Part shown: positions 9,999-21,518 of the stretch, one piece after another
Layout of the letters: every line of letters begins with the position of its first letter
How positions within the stretch are numbered: position 1 is the first letter of the stretch
Source of the DNA: Arenicola marina
Lineage: Eukaryota; Annelida; Polychaeta; Arenicolidae
Length of the DNA: 64,000 bases
Direction: 5' to 3'
Assembly: GCA_964019135.1 (NCBI GenBank)
Contig: OZ025263.1
Location: 22,629,639-22,693,638 of the forward strand
Translations under genes and position numbers: made by a program
The notes under the pieces: model-generated
Seen by the model: the letters and a program-made list of their open reading frames with translations, nothing else
The model's database searches: none
Told to the model about the DNA's origin: nothing

Positions 9999-11450
9999 GT
10001 TGGGGTTTGAGTGTGTTTTTTGTTCGCTATGTGAAAATATTATGATGCGGGAGAGTGGAATGTTACACGCTTGCCATTTATGATGGAACCTGTTTTCGTT
10101 CGTCGCTAAACCGTGCACCACACATCGGTGTTTCTCCTGTTGGAACTGGCAATTACTCAAGGCACGTAATTAAATATTTAAGTCGACATGATTTTGAATT
10201 AATTTATGCGATATATTAATTATTTCGTGACATAACATGGCCATTGAGAGGGGGGATGTCGCCGCAGAATAACTGGCCATAGACTCAAACATAATGACTG
10301 TTTCCTGTCTTTTCGAGAGGCTGACCTAAAGCGCATCCATGAGGATAACAACAACAATTATGATTTATTATTATTATGTCTTTATAAAACAGAAGTATAT
10401 CAATATTTCACATGTCAATTATGATATTGACGATATGTGACCGATGTCTGCATGATGTCTGTTCTGCGGCAAAAGGCAGACTGGTGCGCTTAGCATTTCC
10501 TGTGAGAAAAAAAATGAACGATTGAATGTTGATAAAACCAAGCTTTCCAGCTTGCGGGAACTGCTGGTTCTCGCCTATGTACCGCGTAAAATCTGCAGGG
10601 AATACTCGGACAACAACCGGAAACAGAATGTTACCCACCATAATCCAAGCTCCCCGTACGGTGGCGCTACGCAAGCTCCGCTTTCACCGCTGCTGTCGGC
10701 CGGGAGCAAATTGCAAGATTCTTGAAAAACGGTTAAATCAGCTGAAATTTCTTGCAACATTATAATTTTCAAGAATAAAAGATACAAAATAACCAGCTCT
10801 GTGTATTTAATACACAAAAAACGTCTTGTACTCTTTCGAAAACGTTATAATTGTGACTGAACTCTTTCTTTTCATCACCTGATACCCTGTGTTATTGGCT
10901 TTTTAGGCTATTTTTAGGCTATTTTTCTATCAATTTGCCCAGCGCCGCCCTGGCGAGCGAGTGTGAAAATGCATTGAGTAAGTAGGCGACCACAGAGATA
11001 TAATGGAGCCCTAGCGGAGTGAGTCGAAGGCAGAGAGTGACCATAATCATTTTTAAGTGTTGACGAATTGAAGAAATCGTATTACGTGAAAAAAATAAGT
11101 CGATAGGTTTTGAAATCCTATGGAAAATCTTACATGAAATTTTCATATATAAATAGAATATAATCTGTATGTATATATATGTACTCCATGTACCCATGTA
11201 CTGCTGTGCCAATTGAGTTTTTTTGTGTGAACAATAGAATTAATTTAATATAATTAAATGTTGTAAATTGTATTGCCTCGCAACAGAGGCTCCAAACCAT
11301 CAACTGTTTCGAATACAGGTGTCTGTTTCTAAGTTAAAAAAGGAGATATTGGCGTTGGTTACATGACCTAATGTCATGTGACTCGGAGTATGGGACATGA
11401 CACTAGCGTGGTGTGGTCGTCTGTGGGGCATCACACCAAATGTGTCATTG
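9999..11450. other. No gene supported; unique sequence
   Basis: A mostly AT-rich region with a short TTA microsatellite at about 10364-10377. A minus-strand open frame of 88 codons at 10408-10674 has an ordinary residue mix, but I found no family resemblance and no clear splice pair. The remainder contains no recognisable feature. Confidence 0.45.
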
Positions 11451-11509
11451 ATACCATGCGGAGCTCATTGTCAAACAAACTGGTAACCGAGAACTCCCGT
11501 AACAATAGA

Positions 11510-11700
11510 GAGAATGCGAGTGCGAAAGGGAGACGGAGAGAGAGAGCGGAATAGAGAAAAATAGATGGAAATAGGTGGCGAGAGCTAGAGAGATGGAGAG
11601 AAACGGAACGAAACAGGAAAAAAACAGAGACGTTGAGACTGTGGGAGACTGAATGAGAATCTGGCAGACATAGCTGTAGAGAGAGGAGAGAAACAAAACG
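11510..11700 (+). repeat. GA-rich purine tract
   Basis: The plus strand is largely A and G, with many GAGAGA and GGAGA words (for example near 11533 and 11580-11600). It is simple-sequence DNA, and the Ser/Phe/Leu-rich open frames on the other strand follow from it. Confidence 0.7.
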
Positions 11701-11757
11701 GGACTTCGTGGTGTTTTGCACTATTTTGCCACAAACGGAATCCATTCATGAGCGATG

Positions 11758-11990
11758 ACCGGCGTGAGTGGGGGTGGGGCCGTGGAGAGTGGGGTGTGGG
11801 GCAGTGGAGAGTAGGGGGTGGGGGTGGGGCCGTGGAGAGGGGTGTGGGGCAGTGGAAAGTGGGGATGTGGGGCTGTAGAGAGTGTGTGTGTGCGTGGGAG
11901 GGGGGGGGGGCAGTGGAGAGGGGGGGGTGGCCGTAGAGAGTGGGGGAGGGGGGGGGCAGTGGAGAGGGGGGGGGGGGGACGTGGAGAGTG
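11758..11990 (+). repeat. G-rich degenerate minisatellite
   Basis: A degenerate unit of roughly 26-30 bp built on GTGGGGCCGTGGAGAG and GTGGGGCAGTGGAGAG recurs about eight times and decays into runs of 8-12 G at 11900-11975. Gly/Trp-rich plus-strand and Pro/Thr-rich minus-strand frames here are compositional. Confidence 0.75.
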
Positions 11991-12396
11991 CACGGATGTA
12001 GGACCATAGAGGAGATGCCATTAGGGTATTCGATCATGAGCGTCTAGCCACACAGGAAGCCGATGCGCGAATGACCGATGAGATTTTAAATCCTTCTCTG
12101 ATGTTCGCCATTCCCATGCCATGTCCGGCATTTCATCATCTCCGGATCAAAGTGTGACACGTGGCTACCCAAAGTAACCCGGATGTGTCATCGTCTAAAA
12201 GCCGCCATTTAATTGGTGGACCACTTAGCGGGTATATTTCCAACCGGAAATGACGTGATGGCGTTCCCTACAAGGGGTTAAAAGATAGAGGGAGCTAGCG
12301 TATTCCTTTTTCTCATGCATATGTATCTACAATACATCCCTGTAATCAAATATGCGTATTAAAGTTATTAATGGATGGCAATTTTTGTTGTTGTTG

Positions 12397-12995
12397 TTGT
12401 GAAATCGTTTATTTCGAATCCAAATAGTTGTGGCTACATAGCAGCCATACGTCTGACATATAGAATATTAGTTTACAGCAGATACACAGTTAGGTATAAT
12501 CTGAAAATGATGTCCAAATACTCGTTTACTAAATTGTCGCTAAGTGCTGTTGCATGCTATATAATATCTCTCTTGATTCTGTATTAAGTATATTCTTATA
12601 TATTAATGATCGATTGTGCAGTTCTCTTCTAAGGAAAGGGGCAGTTTCACTCCAAGTTCTTGTTTTCTGTTGGGGTTACATACCAGCCATTCCCCTTATA
12701 AATAAAATAGATCATAAGTGAGATATTAAATTAAATTGGTTGTTGTATTCTTGTCCCCTAATGCAACATTTTGCAAACAAATATAAATCGTTAATACATC
12801 TGCGGTGCAAGACCATATTTTCTTTGCATGTTTACACTGGTATAGAATGTGCCACATCACTTCCACGGTTCCGCATATTTGACAACAATCGCTCTTAGTT
12901 TTCGCCCATTTCTATACATTTTTATTACAGGGGAGTATCAGGTTTAGCAAAAATAGTTTTTTGAACAGACCAACTGTGTTCACTCTACTAACAAT
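12397..12995 (-). pseudogene. LINE (non-LTR retrotransposon) 3' fragment, zinc-knuckle tail
   Basis: Minus-strand translation across about 12995-12735 gives a segment with spacing CCQICG...WHILYQC followed by AKKIW, covering 12890-12825. This matches the Cys-Cys-His-Cys tail found after the reverse transcriptase in many L1/Tx1-like LINEs. The upstream residues (LFKKLFLLNLILP) also fit, but a stop lies just before the motif, so the copy is dead. A 3' untranslated part follows, with AATAAA near 12410 and a (CAA)n-like end near 12397. The element is heavily 5'-truncated. Family assignment rests on the knuckle pattern alone. Confidence 0.6.
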
Positions 12996-12999
12996 TGAT

Positions 13000-14690
13000 A
13001 TTTACATCAGCGTTGGAAACCATTTATATCCAACTTAGTGTTGCAAACACTCCTTGATTTCCGTTTCCGTGTTTAGTATTGCCTGTTGTTATGTTTTATT
13101 AACCATTCTAACCTCGGCATTCGATTGTGGATTTCCAGGAAAAAAAACCACGCCGCCGCCACGGGTTTATGTTGAGATCTAACCTGGTACAGGAGGCACA
13201 TAACAGGTTGGGAAATGGGATTCGCGTGTTCTGTTACAGCATATATCTTCACTTTGCTCCGTAGGCGTTCGATCCACTGTCGTGTTGGTCAGTCAACACC
13301 AGTTTGAAATGTAAACACCACATCCCGTGTCCCGGTCGCATGAGGCCCTCGTGGGTGGTGGCCTGGACTGGGTGTGTGTGGGATTGGGTGGGTAGGGTTA
13401 GGGCGGGGGGGGGGGGGGGTGAGGGGGGGGGCTATGGGGTTTGAGGGTGAGGGTGAGGGTGAAGATTAGAACTAGGGTGATTAATTCCTCGCTGAGAGGT
13501 GTGGCCTGAAATTAAGTCTGTTACATCTCACGTGGGGGCGCTGAGTGAACAATGGCGAGGAGAATGAAACACAGTGAATGTAATGATTAGTTTAGTTCTT
13601 TATTTCAATTTCAATTTAGATAATTCATTCATCAAGTACATGCAAGTGGTAAAAATCGTAAACCAGCTTATAAAGAAATCAATAAACGTTGTACGGGCTC
13701 CCAACGGTACGCTTTTATGCATTTATAACATGATGTTAGATTAGCGTTTGAAGACTCCGAATATTGTCTTTTGATGTTAGAATGCTTGTACGTGTGTCTA
13801 TTTGTGTGTGTATGGGGGGTGGGGGGGGGGGGGTGTGGAGGTTTCTTTTTGGCCGAGCGGCCTCGGATTCGCCACTGGGGTTTGCAAAATTGTCATGTAT
13901 TTTAAACGGGCTGTAAATGCAATGCAATGTTGGTGTTTAGGCCGCTTCTGTGCCCTTAAAGGCTAAAGTTAGGTCAGGAATCCTCCCGGGACGATGACAT
14001 AGGGTTGAATGAAACCGGCTCCAGAGGCAGGTGATAAGACCCTGCGGAGTAACTTTGAGATGCAGTGTACCGTGAGGACCAGAGGTGAGGATACGGGATT
14101 AATACAAACCGCTTCTTGATGTTGTGAGACAGCATTACCGTCATCGCTACCAAGCTCGCTATTTGCTCGCTTTGAATAGGATAGCAGCCTATTATAGAAC
14201 CGGAGAAGGCACCTCAAGCCGGGAATCAATGGAATTACGGCGTGGAGTCTGTCAAGGTCACGCTAAGCTTGTCAAGGTCAAGGTGACGGGTCGATGGAAA
14301 TGGCTTTGGGTATGAATCTCCGGCCGATTGGAGTGCACCATATCTCCCGGTGCTGATATAATCTACTTGATGCGGCAGTCGCAGCCCCACCAAGGTGCTG
14401 GTTGAGGGGTGGCTGCCATGGCAGCGGTGTTACTGTCACTGTTGCTAGGCTGATACGATGTGGTAGCGTAGGAACACACGCCCAAACAAAAGCTGCTCTA
14501 GGGATAAGGATATATTTCTCGTTGTATATTGAGTAACATATCTGATATCCTCAACACTAGTGATGGAATCTAGAGTATAAAGGACAGAGGTACGATAGCT
14601 ATGAAGGCATGAAATAGGATAATGCATGAAGGGCGCATGTCTTTAGAGATGACAGATAAGAAAAGAGGCCTGTGTCAGCTAATAGTCGAT
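13000..14690. other. No gene seen; G run and simple sequence
   Basis: Apart from a G-rich patch at 13380-13470 (runs of 9 or more G, then a GAGGGT triplet of repeats) and a G run near 13817-13832, this is unique sequence without a supportable coding region, RNA gene or mobile-element protein. Confidence 0.45.
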
Positions 14691-14699
14691 GGTTATATA

Positions 14700-15150
14700 T
14701 GTAGTCGTAAAGACAAGAGAAACAGAGGCAGAGACAGAGAGAGGGAGAGAGTGAGAGAGAGGGAGAGAGTGAGAGAGAGCGAAGAGTCGGGGGACGAGAT
14801 ATTGGAGAGAATCAAAACAGACAAGGACAAATAAAAGGGTTAGGGTCAGTCAGAAACAGAGACAGAGAGAGGGAGAGAGAGAGAGACAGCGAAATAGTCA
14901 GGGGACGAGATATTAGAGGGAATCAGAACAGAGGCGGAGAGAGAGAGGAGAATCAGTACAGACAAGGAAAAATACTATTGTTAGAGTCAGCCAGAAACAG
15001 ACAGAGAGAGAGGGAAATAGGGAGAGATAAAGAAAAAAAGTCATGGGACGATATTAGAGAGAATCAGAGCAGACAAGGACAAATAATGACAATTATTTGA
15101 AGGAAACAGACCAGGACAAATAATAGCAATTACTTGAAGGAAACAGACAT
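14700..15150 (+). repeat. GA-rich degenerate tandem repeat
   Basis: Three or four imperfect units of roughly 110-145 bp each contain a GAGAGAGGGAGAGAG stretch, then GGGACGAGATATT, then a CAGACAAGGACAAAT segment. The landmark GACGAGATATT or GACGATATT recurs near 14791, 14903 and 15046. A shorter pair of about 45 bp (ACAAATAAT...CAATTA.TTGAAGGAAACAGAC) lies at 15075-15150. Confidence 0.7.
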
Positions 15151-15585
15151 TGATAGAGAATAACGCTACCCGGTAATATATACAGATATCTATAGAGCTA
15201 TACCTATACAGTGGGACGGGACACAGGTAGCCATAAAATGAAGAGTGATAGATCAACCGATTATATTCAGTAGATAGGATTAGGTTAAGATAAAAATAAA
15301 GCGAAGTGGAGAATGAGATGAAGAGAGAAAGAAAGAGAAATAAGACAGGCGTACAGATTTCGAAGCCACCAAAGACTAGACTAGACAAGCTAGAACAAAA
15401 TCCTAATTCAACCGCTCATCACCCATTATAGCTATAGATCTATTATGATAGTCTCGACTATCAAAAAAATGGCGTGGAAAACAACATAGACGTTTAGTGT
15501 TTAGTATATCACTGAACCAGCTATGAATTATGTCCATCGGGTCGCTGCGTGACACGCTTCATTGATCCAGATCTTATAAATATCC

Positions 15586-15652
15586 GGGTGTCGTCCGGTA
15601 CATCCTGGGATCGTCCATGTACATCCGGGTATCGTCCGGTACATCCGGGTCC
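15586..15652 (+). repeat. Short tandem repeat, about 25-bp unit
   Basis: A unit built on ATCGTCCGGTACATCCGGG occurs about three times with changes (TGTCGTCCGGTACATCCTGG, GATCGTCCATGTACATCCGG, TATCGTCCGGTACATCCGGG). It is a small minisatellite with nothing attached. Confidence 0.7.
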
Positions 15653-16215
15653 TTTATTACAGGAGGGACACTATTGATTGTGAAGATAGCGCCCCGGGCT
15701 AAAGGAGAAACGTCGATCTCTATTGTCAGGTGGAGGAAACGACGAGTGAAAAAGGCGACAGGCTTTTATAGGTATTCTGTCTGCAATAGACCGATCCATA
15801 CTCTGCCACAAAGCCCCGCTCATGCTTGTCTTTTTACCTTACTCGATAGCATCAAATTGACAATTATGGCTGATAATAGGTACAAGTGAGAGGTACTTAT
15901 CTCCGAAAATGACAAGAAAGTAACATGCTGTTTTGTTTGTCCGACTTATTTGTCCGACTTGTTTGTCCGACATAACGCACGTGGAAGACCTTTCGTCATC
16001 ACATGATTGGATAAAAGCAACAGTGACGTCAGTGAATGATTGACAGCCTGGATCGATCTATTGCTGGACGGTATTTCGGGTTGTGTCTCATCTTTCAGTG
16101 CGGACGACTCGAGCTTAAGGAGGAAGGTGAGGGAAGTATAACGCACGACTTCAGGGTGTGTCTTACATGATGAGCTGTGGACTGTGGATATAGGCTGTCT
16201 CAGTAAGTGGCACTG

Positions 16216-16490
16216 TATTTTCGTTCCTCGGGATTCGGCTTTTCATTTCACCGTTAACTGGTAATGAGGCAAATAATTCTTCGTGAACTGGGAATCGGTT
16301 ATTAGCCGACCGCCGTGATCAAGGATTGTAATTAATCGTGAACTGGGAATTTTATTATTAAATAACGGTGAATCGGGAAATCGTCAATTTAGTATCGCGT
16401 ATCCGCCCTTCCATTGCATGCAGAGAGTTCTGATTTTAATTCGTCGTGACATGGGAATAAAGAAATTTATTCTTCGTGATCTGGCAACCC
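16216..16490 (+). repeat. Interspersed repeat family (copy 1)
   Basis: This 275-bp segment aligns along its length with 49143-49418 (plus) and 57743-58350 (minus, split). It carries about seven spaced versions of the motif GTGAACTGGGAAT (for example TTCGTGAACTGGGAATCGG near 16282 and TAATCGTGAACTGGGAAT near 16332), so the element itself has internal sub-repeats. It encodes no protein. Its class is unknown. The sequence ends at a C-rich tail here and at 49418, which may mark its real 3' boundary. Confidence 0.8.
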
Positions 16491-16564
16491 GACCCCCCTT
16501 GCCCCGCCCGCCCCGCCCCCAACCCCCTAGTTGTGCCTCAGTCTGCTGCTAAGCTCGGCCTGTA

Positions 16565-16780
16565 GCTCCTGTCTATGTCAATGTCTCCGCCACTGTCCAT
16601 ATCCGTCTCTGTCTTCCTCAGTGTTTCTGTCAATGTCTATTTTCTATGTCTGTTTCTATCTCCCTCAATTTCTCTTTCAATGTATGTCTCTGTCCCTGTC
16701 TGTCTCTGTCTCACTCAATGTAAATGTCTATGCCTATGTCCCTGTCGGTTTCTGTCTGTCTCAATGTCTCTGTCACTTAC
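16565..16780 (+). repeat. Pyrimidine-rich TGTCTCTGTC simple sequence
   Basis: Loose repeats of TGTCTCTGTC, TCAATGTCT and related words fill this stretch. Ser/Leu/Cys-rich open frames on the plus strand come from it and are not genes. Confidence 0.65.
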
Positions 16781-16799
16781 GTTTGGTACAACGTGATTT

Positions 16800-17445
16800 A
16801 GCAAACGTCAAATTAACCAAGTGATAAAAATGTTTTTTTTGTTCGGGATCATGACGTAAATATCGACAATACGTATATGCTTCGGAAATAAATAGCCAAG
16901 GCTGCGTCAAACATCTGATGGCATTCCACCGGAGTGACTACTAGTTAATTACCAAAGCAACGGTCTAATTAACTGTGACGATGATATTCAAAATGGCGAT
17001 CGCAATAAAGAAAGATAGACGCTGGTCCAAGTGCTAAACGGTATCTCTAGGGCTACGGCTTATCTGGTTTATACATGGCTAGCCAGGGATGGACGGCACT
17101 GACAGGCGCAAAGGACCGTGGTTAAATGACACATCCTGTTTACTAAGCCTCCGGATGCAATATGCAAGAGGGGGATAAGGCAGCGACATATGGAAAGTAA
17201 AATGGGGTCTGCAGGGCGACGCCTGGCGGATATACCGTCTCGTGGTTAAGAATGTAATCGGGCGTCCTAAACCGGAAGACGATGGCACCATGGAGGATTG
17301 TGGGAGAGCTTCATCGCGGTACAGGCAGTACACCATTAAGTTATCCATGTAACAGGACCTGTGTTGACAGCTGTCACCTCCCTCTAAGTCTCGAGTTTAA
17401 TTCTATGGATTTAGTCGATGTGCACTCTTCATCCTTCCGACCAAA
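16800..17445. other. No gene seen
   Basis: Unique sequence with no recognisable motif. Open frames of up to 89 codons on the minus strand (17079-17348) show no family features. Confidence 0.45.
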
Positions 17446-17449
17446 TTTC

Positions 17450-18055
17450 ATAGAGTGATGAAGATATTGATGTCAAAAGTCTCTATTTAAGAACAGTTAA
17501 GAACTTGTTCGACAAAAAAATAGCCGAGTTTAACTACAAAACTCTGCACCATATACTTGCCTATACATCCAATCTGCATTAATGGAAATTATCTCAAGAT
17601 GCACAGTGCGAAGAATGTAACGAAGAGCACGACAGCAAACACCTTCTGCATGAATGTCCCGCCCCGCAAAGTATATCTGGTCATATGTTGCACAGGTATT
17701 AAACAGAGAGATTTTATGCAGCGATATTCTTATAACCAATATTTCAAATGATGCAGCTTTTATTATCTATTTTGTATCATATCTCTTGTACAAACAATTT
17801 ATTATGCAATGCGGTTCTTTGCCAAAGAGAGAAGTATACAGTCGTGTTTGTTTTTATTGTGAACTAAATTTTACAAAATATACTTTTAGTCATTGGGGTA
17901 AGCATGAAATATATGCTGTAATTGATAAGATTCGTTCACAATTATTCTGATCAGTCAACTTCTTTACCTTGTTATCTTTTTGACTTGTAATTACATATAT
18001 ATATCTGTATTTTTATGTCGATTGCTAAATAAAGAATTTTATTAAAAATAAAAAT
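17450..18055 (+). pseudogene. LINE (L1/Tx1-like) 3' end, inactive
   Basis: Plus-strand translation from about 17450 gives the region just before and through the zinc tail: FDKKIAEFNYKTLHHILA, an in-frame stop, then CEECNEEHDSKHLLHECP (17607-17660). A frameshift follows, and the frame resumes with IWSYVAQVLNREIL up to a stop at 17950. After about 60 bases of 3' untranslated sequence come AATAAAG and an A-rich end near 18055. The Cys-x2-Cys...His-x4-Cys pattern, the IW that follows and the A-rich tail are typical of L1/Tx1-type LINEs. One stop and one frameshift make it a pseudogene. The 5' limit is uncertain because the reverse transcriptase is absent. Confidence 0.75.
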
Positions 18056-19640
18056 TCATGGAGCGGGTTAATTTTACGATAACAGTTTCTTTTAATATTG
18101 TAGCTTAACTTCTTTAAATTAGTCTTCTGACAGCTTTGTTTTAAATATTGCAAATGCTGTCTGCCGGAAATAAATAGTTTAACGTCCTTGACGTTGCATT
18201 GTGGTAGTCGTAGCCGTCTACATGTGACAAATGAAGATCATCTCAATCGGGGAAAATGTAAAATAATTCCAATTCCAATCGAGGTTTTACATTATTTCAG
18301 TTGGATTTGTGATGCACTGTGATCACTGTAATGGTGGAAATTTAATAAAGTTAAATAAGTTCATAAAGTTAATAAATTAAATGTGGCATTACGTGCACAT
18401 CTTTATGAAAATTTATAATGTAGTAATTCCAACAAACTACAAAAAAAAACTAATTACATGTTTCAAAGTAAAAACAAACCAAAGGAGTTTTAAGCGTGAT
18501 GGACCACTAATAGTCCTTGACATCGCCCGGGCTTAGCATCCTTCATCACATCTCCTTCCTGGCCTGTCACGCAATTACCAACCCGCACAGCCCCGCTCCA
18601 CCGCCATTCCGAGCTGCTCTTGACATTCAGAAAAGTGCCTGGCACCGCAACGTCCAGGTTGCTAGACAGGAAGTAGTCCGACTTACCTTCTCCCCCGGGA
18701 GATGGCGCTAGTCGTGACTGATGTTGCAGTTCCTGCGTCGACCGGAAGTAGTGACACGAATCAAGTCCGCTTCAAGCCGTTAGAACGGAAGCCATCGGTG
18801 GACCTGGGTCTCGGGGAGCGACTGACGAGGGTAGTCAGGGGGAACTCTGGGGGGTAATTGTGAGCTCGAATGACCAGCTACAGAGAGGACGAGAGGGAGA
18901 AGGGAGGAGAGGGGGCAGGGGCAGGGGATGACGCATAAATGGAAGAAATGAGACTAAGAGGAGCAAAAATAGAGTAAAAGTTAAAAGAGGGTTGATGCAG
19001 AGGAAGATTACTGTTACCTGGAAGATAATCTCTAATAAATGGGCAACTGGAAACTACTCCTTATTCCTTTGATGTATGTGTCATCGTTATGCCCCACAGA
19101 ACACGAGACATATGGGACACACCTTGCCAAGAGGGCGGCACTAACAGCGCGACAACGGTGACCCAGCCGAATGCACAAACAAAATGCTGGCTGACCAACC
19201 ACCAAGAAGAAGACAAGGCGAAGATGTTGGTTGTTTTAAGTGTGGGCGTCACTGGGGTAAGGACCAAGGATAGACTTGTCCCATTTCGGTTTAAGAGTTG
19301 GGCGCACATGGAAATATAGTAGTGGATTTGAGCCAGCCTGAAGTCACCTAGGCTCCTCCCACCCCTGTTCCTGGCGCTAATCCCCATGGAAACAATCGCG
19401 TCGCTTTGGACGATCGCATCAAATTAAGGGAAATATTAGATGCGGGGCGGTGGTGTAGAACCATGCTTGCTACTCAGTTTATCAGGGAGAACTGGGGGGA
19501 GGAGCACCACTGGATCTGTCTCTGAGATGAGATATATATTCATCCAGAAAAGAAAGACACGAAGCCAAGGTAACAAAGCGCAAAGGAAACGTAAGGCCCA
19601 ACAGATCTAGAGCACAGTGCAATGTATAATAATGATATGG
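18056..19640. other. No gene supported
   Basis: AT-rich to 18480, then more balanced sequence. Open frames of up to 108 codons (19061-19387 minus) have no recognisable features. A purine-rich patch lies at 18880-18930. Nothing else was seen. Confidence 0.45.
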
Positions 19641-19666
19641 GTACAATCGAATCTCATGTTTATTGA

Positions 19667-19787
19667 GTCACGTGACACCGCGTTACAATCGGCGCCTCTA
19701 TTCGCACGTCACTCATTTAACACAGCTCTGCCCGACTCAGCTGGGCTGCCATGACAACGAGCATCCCCCAATGTTGACCTATATAAA
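19667..19787. promoter_or_regulatory. Possible promoter-like cluster: GTCACGTGAC and TATATAAA
   Basis: A perfect 10-bp palindrome, GTCACGTGAC, lies at 19667-19676. It matches the E-box type bound by bHLH-zip factors (the CLEAR/USF class). TATATAAA follows at 19780-19787. A perfect cyclic-AMP-response-type palindrome, GATGACGTCATC, lies further on at 19908-19919. Such words also occur by chance, and no downstream gene was recognised, so this is only a candidate. Confidence 0.2.
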
Positions 19788-19929
19788 TTAACCTCCATTT
19801 TGAAAACGTGGTTGTGGGTGACCAATCTATTTCCGCGTCAAGGCCTCGTGCAAGGCGTCTCATCGGCCAGCAGTTATTAGGCAACACCACGCGACCTGAA
19901 TCGCCATGATGACGTCATCTCCGGAGAGA

Positions 19930-20335
19930 TCTGGGGTGTCCAGCGAGATTGATTTAACCCAATGGGTGTTGGTGCCGTGGTGGGAGTCCCAGGACCCCAT
20001 GGTAGGAGCCCACGGAGAGGGAGAGGTGGCAGCCCAAAGAGGGAGGACCCCTGAGACACTGGGGTGGGAGCCCGGGGAGGCTGGGGATGGGGGGGGGGGG
20101 GCCGGAGGCTAGGGCGTGGCGATCACTGTGACACCGGGGGACGAATTATGACGTGGGGGAGGGGGTGTGAATATGGACGCCACGCCAGAATCGGTGTACC
20201 GGGGAGGTGTGCGGGGGGGGGGGGGGTGATGGTGCATGCGGCTGTGTCCGGCTTGAGATTAAAAGGGCAGCGTGTGGGGGTGTAGACGGGGGAAGAGGGA
20301 GGATGAAGGGGAGGGGGAGGGGGAGTTGGGAGAGG
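19930..20335 (+). repeat. G-rich low-complexity tract
   Basis: Degenerate repeats of GGTGGGAGCCC and GAGGGAGG type occur at 19975-20075, then runs of 10-13 G near 20090 and 20212 and GGGGAGGGGGAGGG near 20310. Coding-looking frames here are Gly/Arg-rich and unsupported. Confidence 0.65.
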
Positions 20336-20635
20336 TGGTTAGTTGGCTTCGTAATGTAATTGGATGTCTGAATGATGGATTGGTGTTTTAGGCCAACTTT
20401 GTGCCCACATGAGCCATATCGGCCTAGGACATTCCTTGAGGCAATAAGATGAAAGGATGGACCTTTTGGGTAGGGGGGGGGGAGCAAAATATGAGATTGG
20501 ACGGAAGTGATATATCAAGTAGGTGGCTGTGTGAGAGGGGTGTGTATGGGACATTAGTGAGTTAGGTGGTTGTGCTGTTCAGTAACGACAATGACTTTAC
20601 CACTTACGGTAACATTAAATTACGTAAACAGCTAT

Positions 20636-20765
20636 CTGCCCCCTCCATATATCTGTCTCTCTGCCCCTTCCCCTCTCCCTCCCCCTGACTCTCCCTTGCC
20701 TCTCCCATTATCTCTATCTCTCTCTTCCCCCCTTTCTCCCCCACTATCTTTTTCTCTCGGCAAAC
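20636..20765 (+). repeat. Pyrimidine-rich CCCTCTC tract
   Basis: Simple sequence of CCTCTCCCT and TCTCTCTC words. A short C run (about 12) follows at 20874-20885 and another at 21115-21126. Nothing else was recognised up to the 32-bp array. Confidence 0.65.
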
Positions 20766-21518
20766 GGCAAGGCGACGACGCGAGGGACAAATGGATGCTA
20801 CTGCCGTACGTTCCGGTGTTTGGTTGATTTAAGTAGGACTCATACACATAAAGTCATATTCGGACTTTAAATACCCCCCCCCCCCACAACAAAAGAAAAA
20901 GGTTAAAAATAGAAGAAACAAAATCCGTGTCTTTGAACGTGTGCATCGAAATATCTGGTCGTTGCTAAAATCTCACAGATGGTGTGATGCCGTGGGGTTG
21001 GACCGCTGCTTTGGGTCTCTGCCGAGACATGCATTTATTGCGTACTTTTCATTGGGGGTTGCTTTGTGGGTAAGAACATACACGTGTCCCTATGCCTAGC
21101 CTCACCCCCTCCCGACCCCCCCCCCCAACCCAACTATAGTCTCCTACTCAGTCGTTCGTCAATGCGTTATATATCCATGGGTTTCATCCTACGCCGTCAA
21201 TTGCGAGTGCAATTGAGCTACAATGGTTCCCCCATTAAGCATTCAATCAAACACATGATATGATGTATCATGCCACCGCTGTGTTTAACAAGCCACGCAT
21301 AAGAACGCGCCGCCCATGAGCCAATCATGAAATAAGGTCAGAGGTTGCGCATCTCTCTATGGGAACGTCGTCTAAATCAAAGGTCAGTTACCGCGTGCGG
21401 TACAGATGACAAAGACTTCAAAGATAAGGTCAATGTTCTGTGTGACAATGGTATGCCAGCAAAGTATGCGAGCGACCTCACGTGACTCCGCGTGACGATT
21501 TGCCCCGCGTGACCTGGG

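Noticed and set aside
10408..10817. Possible minus-strand exon (88- and 80-codon overlapping frames)
   Set aside because: The two frames overlap on the same strand, neither resembles a family I know, and I could not identify paired splice sites.
13385..13470. Telomere-like GGGTTAGGG and GAGGGT repeats
   Set aside because: Only one GGGTTAGGG occurrence and a few GAGGGT steps. No TTAGGG array is present, so it is not a telomere tract.
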